A stretch of DNA of 64,000 nt from Drosophila persimilis (taxonomy: Eukaryota; Arthropoda; Insecta; Diptera; Drosophilidae), in assembly GCF_003286085.1 (NCBI RefSeq), contig NW_020825288.1, forward strand, positions 9,362,001 to 9,426,000, given 5' to 3'. A program made the translations under genes and the position numbers. Below the pieces are notes generated by a model. It was not told where the DNA came from. It saw only the letters and a list, made by a program, of their open reading frames with translations, and made no database searches. Below are positions 52,049 to 61,452 of the stretch, one piece after another (the first letter of the stretch is position 1; every line of letters begins with the position of its first letter).

Positions 52049-55000
52049 CATTTTGCATGCAGCTACATAAGTGAGCTCAGTAATCAACGCTCCAGTTGCG
52101 TCCTGACACTCCTGACAATGTTCGCGAGTGGCACCACTCCAACTGGAACGCTGGATGTCATGTATGACAAAAATCGAACATTGATGCCATTGACAGACAC
52201 AACTTTGGCCAGCAATTGTAATTGGTTTAGGTTTTGGGACAGGAACTACTCGCACTGTTACCGCGAGCGAGTTGCCAGTGTGCGTTAATTACCATGTTCG
52301 TGGCTTTCGATGGCTTCGTGATGGGCACTGGTGCGGGTATGTCCATGTTCCATCCATTATGCAGATTCTCCGAGTAAAGCGAATCATTTTGTGAGCGCAA
52401 TGAACTCGTCGCCAACGTGGACTTAATCAAATTTCGCAGCACAAAATACCAGCAGCCCCAGCATCGAGCGGCGCGGCGTAGTGGGAGTTCCGGGCACGTT
52501 TTCCGGGACAAGCAACAAAAATCGTTGCATACTTTGGGGCGCGCTTCATTTGGCTGCTGGCTGCGGGCTACTGGCGAAACAAGAGCTAAGTAGAGGCCAG
52601 GGCCAACGTTGACACACTTATTTACCAGCTGGCCTCGGAGTACACGTCAAGCAGCAGGAGCTGGAGCACCATGGTCACTCCATTCTTGTCGTTCCTCTCT
52701 CTTTGGGGCTTGTTGCACGCTTCACGCTCGCCGTGGCACGCGGCGCATAAATCAATGGCAACGATCTTTACGTGCTGCTGGCTCAAAGTTTCTGCTTCAG
52801 CATCCGCCCCAGCAGCAGAAGCAGCAGCAGCGTTACCACCCACTGCACGAGAGCACCAACACCAACACGCACTGGGCCCCCTTTTGCAATCTTTATTGCA
52901 CATTGCGGCTTCCGGCTGGCGGATGCGGATGTGATGTGGATGTGGATGTGGATGTTTGTGCTTCATTTTAGTTGAAAATGCGGCATTAAAATGCATTTGG
53001 CTTTCAATTTACCCGTACTCGAGTAATATTTTCATTAAGTGGTTTCTTTTCAGTCATTTTGGCCACGTTCTCCACTCCGCAAGGACCCCAAAAGATGCTC
53101 GTATCCACTGCTTAAGTACTCCAAATTGTTAATGAAATGTTAAATGGCTGGGAGTTGCCAAGGAGAAAACAAGTCGACGCCTGCTGATTGACCATAATGA
53201 GTCCGCAAGTTACGCAAACGCAACAATATAAATTAATAAGCAATTAATTATGACCTCTGTGTCTGCGGGGGTACTGGGCCAGGTGTTTGCCACATGTGGC
53301 ATTAATTGAGATTTGGTCTCAACGACCAAGGCCAAAGGGAACACAAATTCTCGACCAATTAACGGAGAAGAAACAATCACTGGCTTCGTCATCGGGTAAT
53401 TAGGACTAAATGAAGATGGTTGGGTTTCCTCTGAATTGTTGGCTTTTACGGAGCTCAAAGCCTGTCCTTGTGAGGCCCAAATTCCATGCAAACAAATTCA
53501 TTAATTTTCACAGAAGTGGCAGAGGGCAGGGCGACAACCAATCGATGAATCGATACAAAAACAAATGTGTTTTAAGTGCAATGCAAATGGTAAGAACCAG
53601 CACCCGAAAAAATAGCCAGGCAGACAAGCAAACAACTGAAGTGGAACGCACAGATAGACAGCTGTTGATAACGCCCAGAGACACCCAAAACCCAAAACCC
53701 AAAACACTAACCAAAACCCAACAGAACTCTCTTCGACACAAACATGTGTAGGACTGCCAAATCCTCTGACTCCAGCTACCATACAACCATCCCAGCATCC
53801 CATTCGTATATAGCCCAGCTGCAAATGCGCTTGTCCCTGCTGATCCCTTTAGCTGTTGAATTGCAAATTGTTTGTATCTGGCGTCAACAATTTGTTTTTT
53901 GCTGCTCGTAAGAGCCTTATGATGGAGTAATTTTAACTATATGATCTGGTTTGCCATCCAGACGAATACGATCCCATTAATGGGCTTATTGGGTGTCCGT
54001 CATCGGTTCTCGAATAAAATAAGATACTTTTTACTGGTTGAAGCCCGATGAATAATGGTTTTAAGGTGAGATGTTCTTTTTATTAAAGCAAACGAATCCA
54101 CACATGCCGTTAATATCAAAAGAGACCAACAGCTTGATGGCTTTTTTGCGTGTTTCTCGTAGATTTCTTCACTCAAACAAGCCACATCTTTTGGGAAGAG
54201 CATTCGAGTATCGTTTTGTTGGCTAAACTTAATGTTTCTTGCGTTTTTTGCCGACTCTTGCTCATGCACGCTGACAAAATGTCCACCCATCTGTCACGGC
54301 AGGCAGAGACAACTCTCCGCCAGCGGGCTGGCATCAGCAACAAGCATTCGAAAACTTAATTTTTTTTCTACCCCAAACATGCAGCCATTTGTACGATTTC
54401 CAGTTGCAGTTTTTCGCCGCTTTCCAGTTTTCTCTGTTTGTTTGCAGGTTGTCAAATGCGTTTCGTATTTCGTTTGCCGCCCACCGCCACCCCAGGCTTG
54501 TTTTACACACATTTTTGCCAGAAATAAGAAACAAATTTGAATGCGCAGCAAATGGCAAATGAGCAAGTGCATTGTCAGTGCGAATTATTAATTTGCAGCA
54601 GAATACAGACAGATGCACAGACAGAGAGAGAGAGAGCGCGAGCGCGAGAGTGCGAGAGTGGCAGAACAATGGCAAAATGGAGGATAAAGAGAGCAAGTGC
54701 CGCTTAATGGTGTGGCCATGTCGTTTAATTTTGTTCTTCATTTATTTCTGCGCTGGTCGGCAGCATTCCGTTGCATTGTGCGCTAAATACTTTGACGTCT
54801 TTTTTATGCCCTGCTTTCTGGTTTTCCCTATCTTTTTTTTTTTATTTTTCCCTCCCCGCAAGCATTCAAGCCATTTGCATTTACATATGCACATTGCTTG
54901 CTGCACATTGTATTTAATTAAAATTTGTTGTACGAGTAATGCTAGAATTGCCGGGAAATGCGGCCATAAAGCAGCCCTATGACAGCAGCAAGGACGATTC

Positions 55001-56711
55001 TGATTTAAGAGCGTACATATTTACACAGAGAAGAAATAATGGGAGTATAATATAATTATATAACATACTTTCCTTTAAAGATCAATTTAGCATACATTTC
55101 TACTATTTTTTAATGAATATCGTATGCTAGATTTCTCGTTATCAGTGTGAAATTAATCCGAATTTTTCCAAGTGTAGATATTACATTATGGCATTCGATT
55201 TATCCGTGTGTGTGTGTGTGGCACATAGTAAATAATGAATGCCCAAAAATGCAGTAATTTATCGCCTTGTTTATCTACTACTCATTACGAGGCAGGGCAG
55301 CAGAACCTACCACAGTAACGAAAATCTGCATAAATATCAAATGTACATTTGTGTTTGTGCCATGTCCTGAAGGCTCTGTTCTGCTCTGGTGTGGTCCGGT
55401 CTAGGGAAAACCACCATTGCGAATGGCGATAAGCAATATTCCGTTTTGTTAATGGCCCCCTGCTTGCTCCAATTCAATTTGTGGCAGCACTCCCGAGTGC
55501 ACGGCACCCCTATTCCTATTCTCATCAATTTGGTTGGCCAAATGCAAATACCAAAATGATAGGCAAATATTTATTGTGCCTGGCATAATGAGTGGCAAAT
55601 CTAGTTTTTGGCAACCATGTCAGGTAGTTGGCCAAAAGGGAAGGAAGTCGGCCAACTGGGCTCGGTCCAGGATGCTGTCACTCCACTCGGTCGGAATTTT
55701 GGCATTTTGCATGCCAAACAGCAGCGTCATAAGCATTAAAACGAATGTGCCGAAAAGTATAGACTATTTAAAATTTTAACTCAACTTTATTAGCTCCAAA
55801 GCAAATTTGTGTCATTTGTATGTATACGAGTACATATTTCTGGGCGTTTGAGTGTGCCCCGGCTTTGTGCCATTGTTCCACTATGCAAGCAGAGCTGTGG
55901 CTAGCCATAGATGCAAAAGGGGGTAGCTAAGTACCATCGAATCATGATTCAAGGTCCTTGAAATAGTTTCACGAGATGTGCTTCTATTCAAAAATACTTA
56001 TAGAAGCATCCTATTCATTCGGGTTATCCCATCGGGAAATTGAAAATATCCAAAAACGTATTCAATTCGGGTTTCCCTCGGGGAAAACACTGTTATAGTC
56101 GACATATGGCATCGGTGGAAAGCAAAATCAAACCTTTGGTAAATGTAATACCCTAAGACCCCGTTTTCCCGAGCCGCTGCCATCTGTACACTCACACACA
56201 CCCAGATGCACACACACAAACTAACACATTAGGCGGCATTTCCTTTGGCAAAGTTGCCTGACTTCATTTCGGGGCAGCCGACACAACGGAGACGACAACA
56301 ACATCATCAGCAGCAAACAAATAAACTGACAGACACTCGTTTCCGGTTTCAAACAAAACAGACGCCATATTTAAAATTCCAAACGGGCACCCCAGCAACA
56401 AGAACACATCAGCAGCTACACCAAGAGAAAAGCCATGGAATGTTTCTGTTGAAAATTAGCAAAGATCGATAAAGTCTGTTTTAAGTTTTCTATAATTTCT
56501 TCTTCTTTCTTCTTAAAACATATACAAAAGGATATTTTATTATTTTAATATTCATTTTTAATGATGAAAATACAAATGTCGATTATTTTATCCGAGTGTA
56601 CAAAAAGCAGCAGCAATATAAGCAAACAAACAAATGAAATAACAGAATATTGCCGTTTGCTAAAAACTTTTGCTTTGTTTTTTGAAGTTATTTTTCCCAT
56701 TCTGGTGAGGC

Positions 56712-56734
56712 CAGTGCCACTGCCAGTGGCACTG
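56712..56734. repeat. Short perfect inverted repeat
   Basis: CAGTGCCACT, spacer GCC, AGTGGCACTG: 10-bp arms that are exact reverse complements around a 3-bp spacer. Confidence 0.85.
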
Positions 56735-58165
56735 CCAAAACAAAGAATTCAATTTAGTGGGCCGTGCGTTGATTTTTGGATGCTCCGTGGACAGGTTCAA
56801 TGAACGGGACATTATACCCCACGGATCCCTCGAATGCGCATAAATTTGATGCTCCCGGGACTCGAACTAATTGTGGAATTAAGCCAAGCAGAAGAGAAGC
56901 ATGCGGAACGGATGGGAAATCGGAGCGAATTCGAGACTCGCAGCAATTTGACAGCAAATCGAGAATGTGCTCAAGGAGAGCGGCTCCAGAAGCATTCAAC
57001 TGTTTGGCATTTGTCGTACACATTTCCCCAGCCGAAAGCCGAAAGCAGAAAGCCGAAATCCGAAATCTGAAATCCGAAACTTGCTGACCGGTGGCCGTGA
57101 CTTCCGTGCACCAGAAATGGAATGGAAGATTTATTTCAGATTCGCCTGACGAGATAGAGTTGTGGAAACAGCGATGGCCCCGTCTCCGGCCTCGCACAAA
57201 AGACACGTAGGCAAATAAAAACGCCATCTGAAGTTGTATATTAAAATGATTTATGTGCCCAAAATGCTGATCGGCCTATGAATGGCATACATGATGCACT
57301 AATTTCATGAAAAACGCAAGGAGAAAACGCAAACAAAATAAAAAATTCAATAACTGAGAAGAAGCCTCGAACAGAAGGCCTGTCTATGTCTCAGCAGGAA
57401 ACAAACCATTGGATATAGGGTTTTGCAATCATTTTATAATGAACAAATTCTTGCTGACTACTCGAATGATGAATGGAAGGGGTATACGCTGAGTATTCAT
57501 TCGTTTTTCACACTGCAGACTGCGCCTAGGGCTGACGGAAACCCCTTCAGCTTCAGGGCATTCGAAAAATCTATAAAATCGCTGGACCCGTCAGGCCGTC
57601 AGGGCGTCAGGACGCGCCACCCATACATGCCAATAAAATATTTTATCAAACGTACGTGCTGCTATTAGAGACGCCCCTGGCCCCTGCTCCCATCACACGC
57701 ACGCATATCAAATGACGGCGTTGATGTGTTGAAAGCCCAGACGGGAGTTGAAATCGAGTGTTGTAGAAGTACGAGTGTGTGTGTGTGAGTGTGTGGGGGG
57801 GAGTGGGAGTGGGAGTGTGGCCTGGGGTGCGAGTGGAGGAAAGCGGGGCAGACAGTCAACCCTTTTTACGGCTGCTGCTGGTCAGTGGAGCACTCTGGCA
57901 TTCGGTCTCTGGTCTCCGGTGCTCCGTTTCTCCGGTCCGGCTGTCCGGTCTCCCGCCTCCGGTTACCCCAATTCTCTTGCTGGTCTCTGATTATGCGTCG
58001 TGCGGCCATAAATTTGTATTGAAAGACGTGCGCTGTTAATCAAATTAAAGTGTTTGATTAAATTTTAAATAAAAACTCGAAACGGTAAGCGCTCCCTCAT
58101 TTCCCCAATGCTGCAGTCAAAAGTGCAAAATGAATATAAAAATGTAAATGAAAATTAATTTAAGA

Positions 58166-58225
58166 ACACGTGGCGTATGCGCAATATTCAATTTATGAAT
58201 TGCGCGCACAATTATTAATTAAATT
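58166..58225 (+). promoter_or_regulatory. Candidate regulatory block with GGCGTATGCG copy 5
   Basis: CACGTG E-box at 58168, overlapping GGCGTATGCGCAATATT (GGCGTATGCG at 58172-58181), then TTTATGAATTGCGCGCACAA, then ATTATTAATTAAA homeodomain-like cores. The density of motif-like words suggests an enhancer, but this is inference without conservation data. Confidence 0.35.
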
Positions 58226-58766
58226 TTTGTTGTTCTTCTGTACGTGTGTGTGTGTGTGGGTGCGTGGGTGTGTATGGGTTGTTATGAGTGGGTATATTTG
58301 AACGAAACTGACACTAAATGGTCACTTGGCTATCCAGAGGCTAAAGAGAATTTCCAAAACGTGTCGCAAAGTGGCTCCGATATTCAGATATTTTGAAGAC
58401 TAGCTCCTGCTTTCCGCTAAAGTGCTGCGTGCTGCAGCACTTTAAAGCGCTTAACGGGCCAACTGAAGTTAAATAACAATTTCACTGCTCATTAACCCTA
58501 ATTTGTATGTAAATTTTTGGGCACCCCAGTTGGCCCTTTTGCCTCTCATCACCGCTCCGCACGCTTCCCACCTTACCACCGGGGGATCCCAGGGGCCAAG
58601 AAGTTGCGTGGCGCTTTTTAAAGGATTTTCCCGGCCAAACGCCATTTTGTATGTTTTAAGTAACGCACATGACACAAGACTGGGGACGGGGGACAGCCGA
58701 ATGGTCGACGGGGGAAAGTGCTTCGTAGCCATTATGGAGCGTTGCCTTCTTCAAGTTGCAAACATT

Positions 58767-58806
58767 GTGCGGTGCGGTGTGGTGCGGTGCGGAGCGGTGT
58801 GGTGGC
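58767..58806. repeat. TGCGG/TGTGG pentamer repeat
   Basis: Seven to eight pentamers, GTGCG and GTGTG, ending in GGCGGGGGGC. Confidence 0.85.
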
Positions 58807-59385
58807 GGGGGGCACATGCAAAGTGCAGGAAGCATGAATGAGTTGGCGATGGCCCAGGCACCACTGTACCAACACACAAAGGGCATGTATCTCAGGCAGG
58901 GAGGAGGGCAGAGGGAGAGCATTCATACCAGAGATAGCCAGAAAACAGAAAAGAAAAATGATGGGGAAAAAGGCGAGAAAGATTGTTTGCCTGTTGCCCT
59001 CATTCTCGCCTTGGTCAGCCCCATCTTCCATTAATTCATCCGCCGCCAAGCAAACAAAAGGCCTCGCCACACCAAATGGACTTTCGCCCAGTCATTATTG
59101 GGTTGTTTCTGTTGTTTTCCCAGGGACCCAGGCGACAGCTATACGAAGGAGAACGAGCACGAGTAGTAGGTGCAGGGGCAGGCACGGTGTATTAAAACAA
59201 AAGTGAGTGCATGTGCAGACACTCGCCACGAGGGGGCAGCCAGCAGGAGCCTCCACCGGAGGCTGCTAATGGCAAAAGGCAACTGGCAAACGGCAAACAA
59301 GAAATGACAGCATCGCAGCCTTGGTGCCATGCAAATTCAATAAATTACGGCAACGACCATTAATTATATTTTAAATTGCAATGTC

Positions 59386-59392
59386 CACACGC

Positions 59393-59439
<47 letters not shown>

Positions 59440-59440
59440 A
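59386..59440. repeat. Compound CA-GA microsatellite
   Basis: A CA tract of about 36 bp switches directly into a GA tract of about 18 bp, with a further short GAGAGA at 59451. Confidence 0.93.
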
Positions 59441-59900
59441 TGAGAATCCAGAGAGAGAATCGCCTGGGAAACTTTTGCTTTTGTTTCTTGTGCGGCCCGC
59501 TGATGGCGAAAAAGTTCCACTCATTCAATGGGCAAATTGTCGCAGTTTATCTCCGCACGCACCGGGAAAACAAGCACCATCAGGCGGCTCCCCCCTGCCA
59601 CTGCTGCACCGCCCAATTCCCACAACAATTCCGTTGGCCATGAAAGCGGCCCCAACAAATAAACCACTTTGGCCATTTCCTGGCATAAAAGATAAATAAA
59701 TACACAGGAGTGAAGGAAAGCGAAAACAGAAACGGACACAAAAGGGAAAAACAAAATAGCTCCAGCTCCAGTTCCAGTTCCACTTCCCGATGCAACTCCA
59801 ACTTCAGTCCTTGCCACTTCTCGGACATCCCCGAAGAGCCCCGGCACTCACCCATCTGACGATTATTATTATCGCCTCGGCGAAAACAATGCTCCGAGCA

Positions 59901-59950
59901 GGAGCCGGAGTCGGAGTCGGACGCGGGCCCGGACCCGGACCCGGACCCAG
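59901..59950. repeat. GGAGTC / GGACCC hexamer repeats
   Basis: Two adjoining hexamer arrays, GGAGTC (three units) then GGACCC (four units). Confidence 0.85.
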
Positions 59951-60330
59951 GCCAGATCCCGTTGACAATGGCAGCATGTCATTAAGGCCGACGTCAGTAG
60001 CTGACCGCTGACGTGTTAACTGCAGAGCGTCCAACTTTTAATTGGTTTTAAGTCACAAGTTAATTTCCATAAAGCGGACAGAAAGAGCTGCAAAAACTAC
60101 CACTCAAAGTGCACAGAGAGAAAGCACTGTCGAGCATTTTATGAGATGCGTTTCTCATGGCAGATCCATTAAGTTTTATGCTCACTTAAGGCTTTCCGTC
60201 GATTGATGGTAAAGTTCCGTTTTCCAACGATACTCCGGTGGATACCCCGCAGGGAAAATAAGCCGCATAAGTAAACTTTAATTTTTATTAAAAATACATT
60301 ATTCTGTATCGTTTCGCTCAGTGTACTCAG

Positions 60331-61452
60331 TTACTTCTTGCCCTTGCCGCGTTTGCCACGCTTGGGCTTCTTCTTAAATGGTCCCAGGCCGCGCCGCACC
60401 ATCGTGCCCCGCCACCAGGCCTGCAGCTTAATTGCGCACTCCATGCGATGCACCTGCAGATCCAGCAGCCGCTGCTCCTCGTCTTTCTTGGCCTGATACT
60501 CCTGGACGAACTCCATCCGCTCGGCGTAGACCTCGCGATGCCGCTGCAGCAGCTTCTGCTGCTCGAGGATCCGCAGCTCCCAGGCCTCTCCTTCCCGCTC
60601 CACGCGGCGCATGTCGCTAGTGTAGCGCCCCTGCCAGTCCTTTATGCGCTGCCGCAGCTCCAAGATCTCCTGCTGCCGGAAGGCTCGCAGTTCGCCGCTG
60701 ACCCGCTCCTCCCGGGCCAGACGCTGCTTGTAGTCCAGGATATCTCGGAGGTAGGCCCGCTCGGCGTTCTCGCCCCAGATCGTAGCCTGTGCGATACGAC
60801 CTGCTTCCCAGCGCTGCACCAGATTGTACTCAAGGTCATTGACCCGCGAGACGCAACGGAGATTGTACTTGGTTTCGGCAGTACGCTCTGCGATGTCCTT
60901 CAGCTTAGCCTGGCAGTCGCGCTTCTGCTTCTCCAGCTCCTCATTAAGCTGCTTCAGTTCTTCCGTGGCTTCCTGCAGCTGCTTGACTGCCTGCGACTCC
61001 TCGCTGTTGTTGCCACTCAGAGCACTGATGGCTTGGTCCAAAGTCATTTCCACTTTTTCCCCCTCTTCACCTTCTGCTTTCTCCTTCTTTGGCCTCAATT
61101 GGTCCATGGCTGTCTCGAAGACCGTGCGAAGGGCATCCATATCCCGCTCAAACTTCAGGGCATCCAGCAGGCTCTCGTCCAGCTGATCAGTCTCGTCCTC
61201 TGGCTTGCCCAAGAGCGTCTCCAGGCGTGGCAGCATTTTGCCGGTGATCAGGACTCGCTCAGGTGGTGGCTTTGGGTCCATCGATGAGCTGCGGCGTCGC
61301 CGCAACGATGCCGGCAACGACAGAGGCTTCGGCGCGGTCAGACGCTGCGCCCGCTGCTGAAGGACCAGTTTGTCCAAGGTGTCCTTGTAGCTGCGCAGCA
61401 GCAGCAATCGCCGCAGCTCCTCCGCTTGCTCCTCGGTGTATCCTCTTGGCAT
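60331..61452 (-). CDS. Dynein regulatory complex protein 9-like (IQCG) coiled-coil IQ protein
   Basis: A single - strand exon of 373 residues from ATG 61452 to the stop at 60331. Residues about 150-335 are highly charged and heptad-like, a long coiled coil (QLQEATEELKQLNEELEKQK and onward). Residues about 340-360 form one IQ motif, AIKLQAWWRGTMVRRGLGPF, followed by a Lys/Arg/Gly-rich tail. This coiled coil plus a terminal IQ with WWRGTMVRRGLG is characteristic of DRC9/IQCG, a subunit of the nexin-dynein regulatory complex that links and regulates axonemal doublets in motile cilia and sperm flagella and can bind calmodulin. Flies need motile axonemes mainly in sperm and chordotonal neurons, so testis expression is likely (inference). 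DRC10/IQCD is the nearest alternative. A poly(A) signal AATAAA (- strand, 60289-60284) lies about 41 bp past the stop. The antisense frame inside it is a composition shadow. Confidence 0.8.
   Translation of the reverse strand: MPRGYTEEQAEELRRLLLLRSYKDTLDKLVLQQRAQRLTAPKPLSLPASLRRRRSSSMDPKPPPERVLITGKMLPRLETLLGKPEDETDQLDESLLDALKFERDMDALRTVFETAMDQLRPKKEKAEGEEGEKVEMTLDQAISALSGNNSEESQAVKQLQEATEELKQLNEELEKQKRDCQAKLKDIAERTAETKYNLRCVSRVNDLEYNLVQRWEAGRIAQATIWGENAERAYLRDILDYKQRLAREERVSGELRAFRQQEILELRQRIKDWQGRYTSDMRRVEREGEAWELRILEQQKLLQRHREVYAERMEFVQEYQAKKDEEQRLLDLQVHRMECAIKLQAWWRGTMVRRGLGPFKKKPKRGKRGKGKK

Larger units (their letters stand above)
47040..60330. other. 13-kb non-coding region
   Basis: No exon recognised. 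Contents: TGGCAG hexamers (47512-47563), CTCGT repeats (48312-48352), GA tract (49912-49946), GGTCCT array (50321-50353), 11-bp CATGCCTCCTC triplicate (52016-52048), 10-bp inverted repeat (56712-56734), GT tracts (55206, 57775, 58245), GGCGTATGCG (58172), TGCGG pentamers (58767-58806), CA-GA compound repeat (59386-59440) and GGACCC repeat (59901-59950). TACGAGTA occurs at 48000, 54931 and 55825. Confidence 0.55.

Noticed and set aside
54000-54290. 96-codon ATG frame on the - strand with a protein-like composition
   Set aside because: There is no domain, signal peptide or splice context, and it is isolated in AT-rich non-coding DNA. It is kept only as a weak possibility.
60448-61287. 279-codon open frame on the + strand
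   Set aside because: It is antisense to the DRC9-like exon. Its Leu-rich composition is the mirror of Glu/Gln/Lys codons in the coiled coil.
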